Source: JBGSPQ01 sp964346765
GTDB lineage: Bacteria > Patescibacteriota > Gracilibacteria > UBA1369
NCBI GenBank assembly: GCA_964346765.1
Contig: CAYFWB010000001.1
Coordinates: forward strand, 231,412 to 295,411
Direction: 5' to 3'
Length of the DNA: 64,000 nt
The stretch's first letter is position 1. Each line of letters opens with the position of its first letter. Below are positions 9,410 through 18,822 of this stretch, piece by piece. Made by a program: the position numbers and the translations under genes. The notes beneath the pieces were generated by a model that was not told the origin of the DNA, searched no databases, and saw nothing but the letters and a program-made list of their open reading frames with translations.

Positions 9410-9484
9410 TGGTACCTCCGGAGGGAATCGAACCCCCATGGCTGGTTCCGAAGACCAGTGCTTTATCCGTTAAGCTACGGAGGC
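9410..9484 (-). tRNA. tRNA-Arg (anticodon UCG), CCA encoded
   Basis: Read on the minus strand, a complete cloverleaf: acceptor GCCTCCG pairing with CGGAGGT (one G-U pair), D arm with AGCTTAACGGATAAAGC, anticodon stem CTGGT/ACCAG enclosing the loop CTTCGGA, and T arm GGGGGTTCGATTCCC. Loop positions 34-36 are TCG, reading CGA and other CGN arginine codons. A73 is followed by an encoded CCA (9410-9412). Confidence 0.96.
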
Positions 9485-9493
9485 GTGAGTCTT

Positions 9494-9524
9494 AAAAAGG
9501 GCTGTCATTTGACAACCCTTTTTA
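9494..9524 (-). terminator. bidirectional rho-independent terminator after secDF
   Basis: An inverted repeat AAAAAGGG-C-TGTC / GACA-A-CCCTTTTT with a 4-base loop and one mismatch, flanked by A and T runs, so it can work on both strands. It lies between the stop of secDF and the tRNA-Arg gene and closes the long upstream minus-strand operon. Confidence 0.8.
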
Positions 9525-9550
9525 GCATGTATCGGCTGTTTTATCAATCT

Positions 9551-12500
9551 TTAGTTATTTTCTTTTTTTCTGCGGATGTAGTTTTGCCAGTCAATGAGAA
9601 TAGGTGTCGCTACGAAAATTGATGAGTACGTTCCTGATATAATACCCACGATAAGGGATAAGACAAAGAATTTTATACTTGCCACTCCCAGGAAGAACAG
9701 CGTTCCCAATACGAATAGTGTGGATAATGATGTATTGATTGATCTGGCTAAGGTTTCATTAAGTGCCTGGTTGGCAACGTCACCGAATGTTTCGTCACGT
9801 TTTTGGTATTTCAATTTTTCTCGAATTCTGTCGAATACTACAATAGTGTCGTGAACTGAGAAACCAAGTACTGTCAACATGGCCGTGATAAACAAGGCGT
9901 CAATTTCAACGTTCAAGAAGATACCAAGGAAGATGTAAACGCCCAGCATTATAGCAAGGTCGTGGATAAGCGCGATGATTGCTGAAACACCGAATCGCCA
10001 TTTGCCGATATATCTTGGTACTCTTCTGAAAGCCAAAGCGATGTACAAAACTATCATGACCGCGGCAATAAGTACCGCGAAAATTGCCTTTTGTTGCAGA
10101 CTTTGACCAACGGTCGGACCGACTGTGGAGAATCTGCTTTCTTCGAATGCTCCGAGTTTGATTTTTAGCTCTTCAATTAGATAGTCATGCGCTTCGGCGG
10201 AAATATGCGGTGTTTTAATCAGAAATCTGTTTTCACTGGGTACGACCTGTGATTTGCTGAGGTCAACTTGTTCTTTTTCCGTTGTGAGTGTTGGTTGGAC
10301 CGGAGATGCTTCGATTTGGTCGTTGGCATCAGTATCGGCGGTATTTTTTGGATCGGTATCTGTAGTTTCATCCGCTGTCGCGTCTTGTTCAGTTGATTCA
10401 TCCGCGATTGACACGTTGTTTTGCAAGGCTTCCTGTTCGTTCATTTTTTCTTCGTGAGAAGCGGTGAGTTTTTCATTTATCGTCTGTTGGCTTTCATCAA
10501 TAGCGGATTTGATTGTTTTGGCGTCAATTTGTTCTTCAAACTTCAATTCCATTAATGTCCCTCCGGTGAAGTCCAATCCAAGTTTTAATCCGAAGATAGG
10601 TAATCCTATAAGAGTGATAAGGATGAGAGCTGAAGATAATATGTAGAAGAATTTTCTTTTTGATATTATTGGCAGAATTTTTTTATTCTTTTTACCTCTG
10701 CCTCCAAATAGCCATAGAACTTTACCCATTTGGGTGTGGGATGCTCCTTCCAGGAATGTTTTTGTGATGGTGATTGCGGTGAACATTGAAACCAGAATAC
10801 CGGCCGCCAAGTTAAAGGCGAATCCTTGGATGATTGAGCTTCCAAAATAGAACAAAATGGCGCAGGTTATAAGTGAGGCGAAGTTTGAGTCCCTGATACT
10901 GCTCCACGCCCTGTCAAAGCCCACTTCAATGGCCGCTCCCAAAGATCTGCCGTCGCGCAGCTCTTCTTTGATTCTTTCGAAGATTAGTATGTTGGCGTCA
11001 ACAGCCATACCTATTGAAAGAATTACACCTGCTATACCGGCAAGAGTAAGAACTATAGGTGTGGCCAGAACGAATGTTATAAAGAAAAGCACGAAACATG
11101 CCAAAACGGCCGAAATTGCTTTTTCAACGGTTGACTCCCGGTTATTCATAATTCCAAGAATCAATATTGCAAACAATACGACCGAACCTATCAGAGAAAA
11201 TATAATCGGCAGAGATACTTTAATCAGAAAGATCAATATTGCGGCGTAAATTGTCAGTGATACCGATGCTATGAATCCGGGCAATCGGTAATAAAGGATC
11301 ATGAATATGATCACCAGCAATAAGCCAAGTAAACCGGCGTTTATACTGCTTGATAAGGCGCTTTGGCCCAGGGTGGCTCCAATACTGTACTGTCCGGCAA
11401 GTGTGATAGGGGCGGGGATAGCACCGGTGTTTAAGTCTCTGGCCATTTCATTGGCTTCTTCCAATGTAAATTGTCCTGTTATTTGCGCCGATCCTCCGGC
11501 AATGACTTCGTTTACATTTGGTGCTGAAACTTGTTGGCCTCCCACGAAAATGGCAATCGGTTTACCAACGTTTTTTCTTGTCAGTTCTTCAAATAGTTTG
11601 GCACCTTCGTCGTCGAATAGAATAGATATATAAGGGCTCATTGTTTGCGTGAATTCAACGTCGGCCCTTATAAAATGTCTGCCGTCCAGTTCCGTGCTCG
11701 CCCATGGATCCGGCGCGGCGGAATAGTAAACGTCGATGTATTTTATTTGCGGTTCGGTTTTGGTTTCCGTCTTGGCTTCCTGTATCTCTTCCGCCCTTAA
11801 AATATGATAACCGAACGGTGTTTCGATAATGTCGGATATTTCGCCCGTTTTTTCTAATGCTACTGCCGCGTCTTCGTATTCTTTTACATATTCTTCGCCA
11901 CCGGCAGTAACGGGATTTTCATAGAGTCCGCCGTTTTCTTTTGAACCGGGATCGTCGGAATATTCTTTGGCTAATTCGGCAAAGTCTTCTCCTTGTTCAA
12001 TTTTGGACATAACCTCTTCTATTCTGGTTTTTGCCTCTTCCTGAGTCCTGGTTACCTTTTCCGTGGGGTTTTCAGCGTCTTTATGCCCAACCAGTATATG
12101 TCTGACAACGACTCCTCTTGGATATTCGGTGGTTCTGTCATAATTTCTTTTTTCGGTTATTTCCAAAATATGGAATCCTTTGGGGCCGGGGACTAAATTC
12201 CCGCTGGCGTCAACGGTATAACTGCCCGTGTCTTCGATAAGTGAATCGGTGATTTGTCCTTGATCCAATTCAAAAAGTTTGTCGGCGATCTGCGTCGAAA
12301 CTTCATCTTTGTATTTAAACTCTTCAGTTTCCATATAAAACACTTTTCCCGGATTGGCCTGCTCTTCTTCTTGTCCCAATACTTTTAGATCTCCGCCTTG
12401 AATCACTTTATCAAGTAGTTCCTGAGCTTGTGTTTTGACTTTTTGCTCCAGTTCAGGGTCATCCTTGTTTTCTTTTAACTCCTTGAATTCAAGCTGGATA

Positions 12501-12880
12501 GTTTTTCCGACTATGGTTTTCGCCTCTTCAAGATCTTGAATTCCGGCAAGTTCAACTAATATATGTTTTTCTTCTCCGATATCGGATGTATAGATATTTG
12601 GCTCGGATACACCAAGATTGTTAACTCTTTTATTGATTATACTTAAAATGCCATCGACAATGCTTTTTTTCTGGTCTTCAGGTACATTTCTAAGGTCGAT
12701 TTTGTAGTCCAGCTGAGCTCCGCCCTGCAGATCCAATCCCAGGTGGATTTTAGATTGAGTTATTTGTTCGGGCGCGAAAGGAACAAGTTTACTCTGAGTT
12801 TCCGCGGGCAGGTCAAAAAAACCCAAAAATAGAGCAGCTAAAATAATTATTCCTATATGGAGAAATTTTCTATTTTTCAT
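9551..12880 (-). CDS. secDF: SecD-SecF fusion with parvulin-type PPIase insertion
   Basis: Membrane component of the Sec translocon that uses the proton gradient to pull proteins outwards. At 1109 residues it is far longer than usual SecDF fusions. The SecD part has a signal anchor (8-24), the D1 motif LGLDLQGGAQLDYKID, and after residue 400 the remaining P1 domain and its membrane segments. Between them, residues about 257-365 are a clear PpiC/parvulin rotamase domain (VVRHILV, AKEYSDDPGSKENGG, TPFGYHIL); residues about 143-245 look like a second, partial copy ending KGFHILEITEKR. SecF follows (GLKLGLDFTGGTLMELKF) with an acidic low-complexity insertion rich in E, D, T and N in its periplasmic loop. 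It is last before the terminator at 9494. Confidence 0.93.
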   Translation of the reverse strand: MKNRKFLHIGIIILAALFLGFFDLPAETQSKLVPFAPEQITQSKIHLGLDLQGGAQLDYKIDLRNVPEDQKKSIVDGILSIINKRVNNLGVSEPNIYTSDIGEEKHILVELAGIQDLEEAKTIVGKTIQLEFKELKENKDDPELEQKVKTQAQELLDKVIQGGDLKVLGQEEEQANPGKVFYMETEEFKYKDEVSTQIADKLFELDQGQITDSLIEDTGSYTVDASGNLVPGPKGFHILEITEKRNYDRTTEYPRGVVVRHILVGHKDAENPTEKVTRTQEEAKTRIEEVMSKIEQGEDFAELAKEYSDDPGSKENGGLYENPVTAGGEEYVKEYEDAAVALEKTGEISDIIETPFGYHILRAEEIQEAKTETKTEPQIKYIDVYYSAAPDPWASTELDGRHFIRADVEFTQTMSPYISILFDDEGAKLFEELTRKNVGKPIAIFVGGQQVSAPNVNEVIAGGSAQITGQFTLEEANEMARDLNTGAIPAPITLAGQYSIGATLGQSALSSSINAGLLGLLLVIIFMILYYRLPGFIASVSLTIYAAILIFLIKVSLPIIFSLIGSVVLFAILILGIMNNRESTVEKAISAVLACFVLFFITFVLATPIVLTLAGIAGVILSIGMAVDANILIFERIKEELRDGRSLGAAIEVGFDRAWSSIRDSNFASLITCAILFYFGSSIIQGFAFNLAAGILVSMFTAITITKTFLEGASHTQMGKVLWLFGGRGKKNKKILPIISKRKFFYILSSALILITLIGLPIFGLKLGLDFTGGTLMELKFEEQIDAKTIKSAIDESQQTINEKLTASHEEKMNEQEALQNNVSIADESTEQDATADETTDTDPKNTADTDANDQIEASPVQPTLTTEKEQVDLSKSQVVPSENRFLIKTPHISAEAHDYLIEELKIKLGAFEESRFSTVGPTVGQSLQQKAIFAVLIAAVMIVLYIALAFRRVPRYIGKWRFGVSAIIALIHDLAIMLGVYIFLGIFLNVEIDALFITAMLTVLGFSVHDTIVVFDRIREKLKYQKRDETFGDVANQALNETLARSINTSLSTLFVLGTLFFLGVASIKFFVLSLIVGIISGTYSSIFVATPILIDWQNYIRRKKENN

Positions 12881-12912
12881 AGTGTTTAAAAGGGATTATA
12901 TTTTTTAAATTT

Positions 12913-13326
12913 TTATTGATTAAGCGACTGTTCGTGGAGCTTTGTATCAAGCTCTTCGTGGTTGCCTTTATCCGGTCTTCCATAATCATCTTCAATACGG
13001 ACTACGTCTTCAAGTTCGGAGGTTGAAACTTCAAATACTTGAGAGTCTTCAATGCCTTCGATGCGGTGGACAGTATAGGGAAAGATATCGTATTTGTCAC
13101 CCGGTTTTAGTACTATTTGTTGTAAATTTTTCGGGTCTTTCCCGACATGTAAAATCACCTTACCGGTAATTAAATATTGGGTTTCGGTTTTCTTTTCATG
13201 ATATTGCAGAGAAAGCCGTTTTCCTTTTTTGACTTCAAGGATTTTTCCGGCGTATCCGGCGCAATCCGCGAACCAGGTTTCACGTCCCCACGGTTTTTCC
13301 TTTATTTTGACCGGTGTTTGATCCAT
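12913..13326 (-). CDS. mannose-6-phosphate isomerase-type cupin
   Basis: A 137-residue single cupin beginning MDQTPVKIKEKPWGRETWFA. It corresponds to the C-terminal isomerase domain of bifunctional ManC/AlgA proteins: SLQYHEKKTETQYLITGK holds the metal-binding His, Glu and later His pattern, with PYTVHRIEG as the second cupin motif. It would interconvert fructose-6-phosphate and mannose-6-phosphate. It directly follows manC (6 bp), supporting a split form of the type II isomerase/guanylyltransferase feeding GDP-mannose synthesis. The acidic tail after residue 110 is not part of the fold. Confidence 0.85.
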   Translation of the reverse strand: MDQTPVKIKEKPWGRETWFADCAGYAGKILEVKKGKRLSLQYHEKKTETQYLITGKVILHVGKDPKNLQQIVLKPGDKYDIFPYTVHRIEGIEDSQVFEVSTSELEDVVRIEDDYGRPDKGNHEELDTKLHEQSLNQ

Positions 13327-13331
13327 TTTTA

Positions 13332-14414
13332 TCAGGTTATTTTTTTGTGCCTGCCTGCTTTTAGTTTTTCAATAAGCTTCTTAACGTCTTGACTGCGGTC
13401 TTTTTTGCAAACAAGCAGGGCGTCTTCGGTATCCACAATGACTAGGTTATCAATACCTATTGTGGCGATAAGTTTGTTTGGATTACCATAAATTAGCGTA
13501 TTCGAGCTGTCAATTCCGATGTGCGCGGCCTTGACCAAATTGCCTTTTTTGTTTTTTGGTAATTCTTCCATGATGGATTCCCATGTTCCCACATCGCTCC
13601 ATCCCAGTTCCGCGGGAATAATTCTGACTATTTTTGGATCGACTTTTTCCATGATTCCATAGTCGATCGAAATTTTTTCACATAACGGATAGTGTTTTTT
13701 TAAAGCGGCGTCTTCTTTTTGACTGCCCAGAGTTTTTCTGATTTCCATCAGATGTTCGTATGTTTCGGGTTGATGATTTTTGTAGTAGCTTAAAATGGTT
13801 TTGGTTTTCCATACGTAATATCCGGTGTTCCAGAGATATTTGTAGGATTGTAAAAATTTTTTGGCTTTTTCGTAGTTTGGTTTTTCCGTGAATCCTTCAA
13901 AAGAATAAATTTGGGTATCGTTTATTTCTTTTAAGGGTTTGCCGATTTTTACATACCCCAGGTTAACGTTTGGGAATTTTGCTTTAACTTCAATAATGTT
14001 CAGAGTGTTTTCTTTTTTTGCTAATTGTTCCGCGATTTTCAGTTTTTCGATAAATTCATCGGAATTTTGGATTAAATGGTCGGCGTAAATTATGCTCATT
14101 ACCTCGTCGGGATTTTTGTGTGCCACGTAGATCGCCGCCAGTCCTATGCAGGGAGCGGTGTCTCTTAACGCCGGTTCCACTATAATTTGGTCAACGGGGA
14201 TTTTGTAAGGCTTGCTTTGTTCCAGCACTATATGTTTGTATTCCTTGTTTGTTGAAATATAGATGTCGGAGGGTTTGAGAAATTTCAGTCTTTCAATGGT
14301 TTCCTGAAGCATCGTTTTGTTGCTGATCAGTTTTTGGAATTGCTTGGGTTGATTCTTTTTACTGAGAGGCCAGAGTCTTGAACCTGTTCCTCCCGCCAAA
14401 ATTACGGCTTTCAT
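13332..14414 (-). CDS. manC: mannose-1-phosphate guanylyltransferase
   Basis: Makes GDP-mannose from mannose-1-phosphate and GTP for glycan synthesis. The 360 residues start with the nucleotidyltransferase signature ILAGGTGSRLWPLSKKNQPK and contain EPALRDTAPCIGLAA, YADHLI, FTEKPN and WNTGYYVWK, all typical of the family; PAELGWSDVGTWES near the C-terminus is also conserved. The isomerase domain of the bifunctional form is encoded separately downstream. Its ATG overlaps the TGA of gpmI (ATGA at 14411-14414). Confidence 0.94.
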   Translation of the reverse strand: MKAVILAGGTGSRLWPLSKKNQPKQFQKLISNKTMLQETIERLKFLKPSDIYISTNKEYKHIVLEQSKPYKIPVDQIIVEPALRDTAPCIGLAAIYVAHKNPDEVMSIIYADHLIQNSDEFIEKLKIAEQLAKKENTLNIIEVKAKFPNVNLGYVKIGKPLKEINDTQIYSFEGFTEKPNYEKAKKFLQSYKYLWNTGYYVWKTKTILSYYKNHQPETYEHLMEIRKTLGSQKEDAALKKHYPLCEKISIDYGIMEKVDPKIVRIIPAELGWSDVGTWESIMEELPKNKKGNLVKAAHIGIDSSNTLIYGNPNKLIATIGIDNLVIVDTEDALLVCKKDRSQDVKKLIEKLKAGRHKKIT

Positions 14415-15946
14415 ATAATTAAGGATTTAGGTGTCATTTCTTTCGGTTTTTTTATATTCATGATGTCGAGTACTGTGGCGGCGATGTTTTTAAGGCCTTT
14501 GTTTTTTTTGAGTGCGGCGTTTTTATATTTTTCGGACACAAGGATAAAAGGTACGGGATTGGTGGTATGAGAAGGGCAAGGTTTTTTGCTTTTTTCGTAT
14601 ATCATGTATTCGGCGTTTCCATGGTCGGCTGTGATTAGCAAATTGTAGCCTTTTTTTAATGCTTTTTTGTATATTTTACCAATACATTCGTCGATTGTTT
14701 CGCATGCCTTTACGACCGCTTCGTATTCACCGGAGTGTCCCACAAGATCGCAATTGGCGAAGTTTTGAATTATAAAGTCGTGATTTTTGTCCAATTGTTT
14801 TAATACTTTATCGGTGATTTCTAAAGCGCTCATTTCCGGTTTTTGATCGTAGGAGGGGACTTTGGGTGAATCCACCATTATACGAGTTTCATTTTTACAC
14901 GGTTCTTCTTCTTGGCTGTTAAAGAAGAAAGTGACATGTGCGTATTTTTCGGTTTCCGCTACATGCAGTTGTTTTTTTTGGTTTTTTTCAAGCGTCCTGG
15001 CAAGGTTTGTTTTGATTTTTGGCGTATAGAACACAACAGGAGCTTGATCGGAATATTCTCCGAACACTACAAGTTTGGGTCGGACTTCTTGTTTTATTTT
15101 GAATCCGACATTTTCTTCTCCGGTAAAACAGTAAGTTAACTGTCTTGGGCGGTCTGTTCTGAAATTGAAGAATATTATGCTTTCATTGTCATGAATTAAG
15201 CCGTCAGGTTTTAGTAAAATGGGTTTGATATAGTAGTCTGTTTTGATCCCGTTTTTATAAGAATTTTTGATAGCTGTGACGGCGTTTTTTTCTTTCGTGC
15301 CTTTGCCTTGGGTTAAAAGTTCATACGCTTTTTGTGTGCGTTTCCAGTTGTGGTCACGGTCCATGGCGTAAAATCTTCCGACTATCGTCGCGATTTCACA
15401 TGATTGTTTTTTGCCGTCGAATTTTAGTTTTTCGATTTGTTCCCCGATCATTTTGATATACTTTTCCGCGGATTTTTCGGGAACATCGCGGCCGTCCGTA
15501 ATGGCGTGAATGTAGGTTTTTGCGACCTTATGTTTTTTCGCCATCCGCATTAACGCGAACAGATGTTTTATGTGTGAGTGTACACCTTCATCTGAAATCA
15601 TGCCCAGTAAATGCAGGGGAGTGCCGGTTTTGTTGGCGTGATTGATCGCTTTAACAATTTTTTTTTGACTGAAAAATTTTTTATTTTTGATACTGCGATT
15701 AATTTGTTCATAAGACTGATAAACGATTTTTCCGGCACCAATGGTGTAGTGGCCAACTTCGGAATTGCCCATTGCCCCCTTGGGAAGTCCGACTTCATTG
15801 CCGGAAGCTTTAAGTAATGTGTCGGGATATGCTTTTTTTAAGTAATCAAAATTCGGCATGTGAGCGGCTTTTATCGCGTTGCCTTTATAATTTTTACCCT
15901 CGCCTAATCCGTCCAGTATCATCAAATATACTTTTTCTTTTTTCAT
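14411..15946 (-). CDS. gpmI: 2,3-bisphosphoglycerate-independent phosphoglycerate mutase
   Basis: Interconverts 3- and 2-phosphoglycerate in glycolysis using two Mn ions and a phosphoserine intermediate. The 511 residues have the first metal aspartate in MILDGLGEG, the catalytic serine in GNSEVGHYTIG, HAITDGRDVP, a conserved NFRTDRPRQLT, and the second metal site in ITADHGNAEYM plus PSHTTNPVPF. Full length for the family. It overlaps manC by 4 bases and follows pilD with 2 bp between, so central carbon, pilus and nucleotide-sugar genes share one transcript. Confidence 0.96.
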   Translation of the reverse strand: MKKEKVYLMILDGLGEGKNYKGNAIKAAHMPNFDYLKKAYPDTLLKASGNEVGLPKGAMGNSEVGHYTIGAGKIVYQSYEQINRSIKNKKFFSQKKIVKAINHANKTGTPLHLLGMISDEGVHSHIKHLFALMRMAKKHKVAKTYIHAITDGRDVPEKSAEKYIKMIGEQIEKLKFDGKKQSCEIATIVGRFYAMDRDHNWKRTQKAYELLTQGKGTKEKNAVTAIKNSYKNGIKTDYYIKPILLKPDGLIHDNESIIFFNFRTDRPRQLTYCFTGEENVGFKIKQEVRPKLVVFGEYSDQAPVVFYTPKIKTNLARTLEKNQKKQLHVAETEKYAHVTFFFNSQEEEPCKNETRIMVDSPKVPSYDQKPEMSALEITDKVLKQLDKNHDFIIQNFANCDLVGHSGEYEAVVKACETIDECIGKIYKKALKKGYNLLITADHGNAEYMIYEKSKKPCPSHTTNPVPFILVSEKYKNAALKKNKGLKNIAATVLDIMNIKKPKEMTPKSLII

Positions 15947-15948
15947 GA

Positions 15949-16764
15949 TTAAAAAATTATTAAGCTATTAAGGTACCAGTTTAATATTTCCGAACCGAAA
16001 AACATTGTAAGAAAGGCACCGAGGATCAAAAAAGGTCCAAACGGAATTTGGCTTTTCATGTTCGCTTTTTTGGATAATAAAAGCGGTATACTTATTAAAG
16101 CTCCAATGAAATAACTTGCTACAATGTTCAGTAAAAACAGTTGCCACCCGAAAATTATCGCCAAAGCGATTGCCAGATACAGATCACCTTTGCCCAGCCA
16201 CTTGCCTTTTGAAAACCAGATCTGTCCGCCGAACATGACCAAGGCTATTAACACGGCAATAACCGCGCTTATAATTTCGGGGGTTCCCATGATAAGTGTT
16301 CCCATTATGCCGAGTCCAATCAGAGGATAGAGAAATAAATCCGGGATTTGATTGGTTTGTAAATCGAAGAAAAAAATTGCTACAAAAAAACAGCCGTAAA
16401 TGCCAAAGAATATCGCGGTTACCAGTAAATTAAGATCCGGCATGAATGTGCCGTTTTGTAGCCAGTATAAAAAGGGATATTTAAGATAAACCGAAAGCAG
16501 TACCAATCCGGTAATAAGTTCCAGGAAAAAATAATACGGTGTGATTTGTTTTTTACAATGTCGGCATCTGCCTCTTAAAATAAGATAACTGGCTATGGGG
16601 ATCATGTCCGTGATTACAAGTTTTTTCTTACATTCGGGGCAATATGACTGACCGAAAATAATTCCTTTTTCACCTTTTTTTATCCTATATAGTACAACGC
16701 TTAAGAAACTGCCGATGCTAGCTCCGAGCAAAAATATAAAAATTAAAATTAAAATTTGCGCCAT
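15949..16764 (-). CDS. pilD: type IV prepilin peptidase / methyltransferase
   Basis: Inner-membrane enzyme that cleaves and N-methylates prepilins. The 271 residues have an N-terminal membrane segment, two CxxC pairs (CPECKK and CRHCKK) in the cytosolic methyltransferase domain, and about seven further hydrophobic segments. The two catalytic aspartates are visible in FFDLQTNQIPD and GKGDLYLAIAL. The gene lies 4 bp after the TPR protein. No pilin or pilus ATPase gene is in this window. Confidence 0.93.
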   Translation of the reverse strand: MAQILILIFIFLLGASIGSFLSVVLYRIKKGEKGIIFGQSYCPECKKKLVITDMIPIASYLILRGRCRHCKKQITPYYFFLELITGLVLLSVYLKYPFLYWLQNGTFMPDLNLLVTAIFFGIYGCFFVAIFFFDLQTNQIPDLFLYPLIGLGIMGTLIMGTPEIISAVIAVLIALVMFGGQIWFSKGKWLGKGDLYLAIALAIIFGWQLFLLNIVASYFIGALISIPLLLSKKANMKSQIPFGPFLILGAFLTMFFGSEILNWYLNSLIIF

Positions 16765-16767
16765 GAT

Positions 16768-18282
16768 TTATTGATTTAACGTGTCTGCTTTTAGGCTAGA
16801 ATAATCCATTTCTTTCATTTTGCCAATAATATTGTTATACTTGTCGGCGGCCACTTCACTGATGGAATTGCCGTTACCGATATTGTAGGCCTGGTTGTAA
16901 TAATTCAGAGCTCCTTTGGGATCACCCTTTTGTTCAAGAAGTAAGCCGTAGTTTAAATAAACCGCGTCCAGGTTCGGGTCTATAGAATGTGCCTTTTCTA
17001 ATAGAGTTTTGGCGTCATCAAGACGGTTAATCGATATTGAAGCCCAGCCCAGCAAGTTATAGCTCATGGCTTCGCCGGGATGCGCTGAGACGGTTTTATT
17101 AGCCAATGCCACCGCTTTTTCCGGTTTTTTTAGTTTGTCTATGTAAATCCAAATAGGTTTTACATAGTAATAAACATCTTGATCATTGAGGCTGACGACT
17201 TCTTCAAAATTTTCGGCGGATTTTTCGTAATTTTGTAGTTTAAGGTATATTTCCGCCAATTTTTGATTAACCTGAATTACAGGTTCGTAACCGTTTTTCT
17301 TGGCAAGTTCAAGATATGCCACGGCCTTTTCCGGGTTATTCAGACCGTAATATCCAACGCCCAAAAAGAAAGATGTCTGAGGCCTTACAGGATCCAGTTT
17401 GCGCGCCTCTTCAAACGCGTCCACCGCGTCTTGATATTTTTCTTGATTGAGGTAAGCGTAGCCGAGTATGATCCAGGCGTCACGGTAGTTTTTTTTCTCT
17501 TTTAGAACATCAAAAAGCAGCGGAATGGCAAGATTATATTCACCGGCGTTTACATAGGCTTTGGCAAGAAGCGTGTGTAGGTGAATGTTCATACCTCCTT
17601 GATTTGAATTGAATTCATCATACGCGGAAATGAGATTTTGGGCGTAGGTTGAAATCTCAGGATCGGTTCCGATGTTGACGACTTCATAAAAAAGATTTTT
17701 AGCTTTTTCATGGTTGGAAAAATATGCTGTTAAAAGAGCCTGATAGTATTTAGACAATTGATTATGTATGTGAATCGAATCAAAAATTTTTTTGGCTTCC
17801 TCGAATTTTCTTTCCGCGATTAATGATCTGCCCAAGTAAGTATTTGCGTTTAAATTATCCGGATTGATTTGTAAAGCTTGTTCAAAGTTGATTTTGGCTT
17901 TTATGTAATCGTCGTCTTCAAAATGAATTATCCCGATTCGGATCAGAGGAGAGGGGTTTGCGGGACTGACTTCTAAAGCTGATTCATATTCTGCGATGGC
18001 GAGTGAGTGATATCCCCGATCATATAATGCTTTGGCCCGATTCATATATTCGCTGTAGCTTTTTGACCGCGCAACTTTTTCATCTTCGGTCAGGCTTTCT
18101 TTTTCCGCCGCCAAAAATTCGGGCAGTTGATCGGGGTCAGTTTGTTCCGGGGTTATTTCTTCTTCTCTTTCTTCGATAAAAGGACCGCCGGGATTAAAAG
18201 GGAAAATATCGAATGAATATAGCGCCAGTCCTATGAAAAGGACTATCATAAAACCTATTAATGTATTGAGTATCTGTTTCAT
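16768..18282 (-). CDS. membrane-anchored TPR repeat protein
   Basis: A 504-residue protein with one N-terminal membrane segment (about 7-26), an acidic linker, and from residue 80 to the end about ten tetratricopeptide repeats (for example ALYDRGYHSLAIAEYESALE, with the W/LG-Y-A-F-A-P spacing). Most of it is expected outside or facing the membrane as a protein interaction scaffold. It lies between ruvC and pilD; a link to pilus or envelope assembly is possible from its neighbour but not shown. Confidence 0.85.
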   Translation of the reverse strand: MKQILNTLIGFMIVLFIGLALYSFDIFPFNPGGPFIEEREEEITPEQTDPDQLPEFLAAEKESLTEDEKVARSKSYSEYMNRAKALYDRGYHSLAIAEYESALEVSPANPSPLIRIGIIHFEDDDYIKAKINFEQALQINPDNLNANTYLGRSLIAERKFEEAKKIFDSIHIHNQLSKYYQALLTAYFSNHEKAKNLFYEVVNIGTDPEISTYAQNLISAYDEFNSNQGGMNIHLHTLLAKAYVNAGEYNLAIPLLFDVLKEKKNYRDAWIILGYAYLNQEKYQDAVDAFEEARKLDPVRPQTSFFLGVGYYGLNNPEKAVAYLELAKKNGYEPVIQVNQKLAEIYLKLQNYEKSAENFEEVVSLNDQDVYYYVKPIWIYIDKLKKPEKAVALANKTVSAHPGEAMSYNLLGWASISINRLDDAKTLLEKAHSIDPNLDAVYLNYGLLLEQKGDPKGALNYYNQAYNIGNGNSISEVAADKYNNIIGKMKEMDYSSLKADTLNQ

Positions 18283-18289
18283 TGATTAT

Positions 18290-18787
18290 TTATTCATGTG
18301 CGCACACTTTCTCTGTGAATTGTACTACATTTGAGTGGCATATTGCCACAGCTAGTGCGTCGGCGGCGTCGTCGGGGCGGGGGATTTTACGCATCTCCAG
18401 AATTATTTGTACCATTCTTTGAATTTGTTTTTTGTCCGCTCTGCCGTATCCGCTGATCGCTTCTTTGATCTGCATGGGTTTGTATTCATATATTTGATAA
18501 CCCCGCTCTGCCAGTTTTTGCATTATTGCTCCGCGGGCGTGGGCCACTGTCATGGCTGTTTTAACATTTTTGCTGAAGAATAATTCTTCAATTGCGATGG
18601 CATCCGGTTTCCAGTGGATGATGATTTTCAGAAGATCTTTGCTGATTTGATAAAGTCTTGCGGGGAGCGTTTCATTGGCGATCGTTTCTATACAGCCGTA
18701 ATCAAGTAATGTGAGTTGTTCACCGTTACTTTCTATAACTCCAAATCCCGTTGTGGCAGTTCCCGGATCGAGTCCCAGTATTATCAT
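18290..18787 (-). CDS. ruvC: Holliday junction resolvase RuvC
   Basis: Endonuclease that cuts Holliday junctions symmetrically. The 165 residues match the family. Catalytic acids are visible: Asp in ILGLDPGTATTGFG, Glu in AIAIEELFFSKN, and the Asp pair in RPDDAADALAVAICH. RuvA is encoded at 24872-25441; RuvB is not in the window. It lies between pyk and the TPR gene with short gaps. Confidence 0.95.
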   Translation of the reverse strand: MIILGLDPGTATTGFGVIESNGEQLTLLDYGCIETIANETLPARLYQISKDLLKIIIHWKPDAIAIEELFFSKNVKTAMTVAHARGAIMQKLAERGYQIYEYKPMQIKEAISGYGRADKKQIQRMVQIILEMRKIPRPDDAADALAVAICHSNVVQFTEKVCAHE

Positions 18788-18822
18788 TAATTAGAATTAA
18801 GGTTTATTAGATTATATAAACC

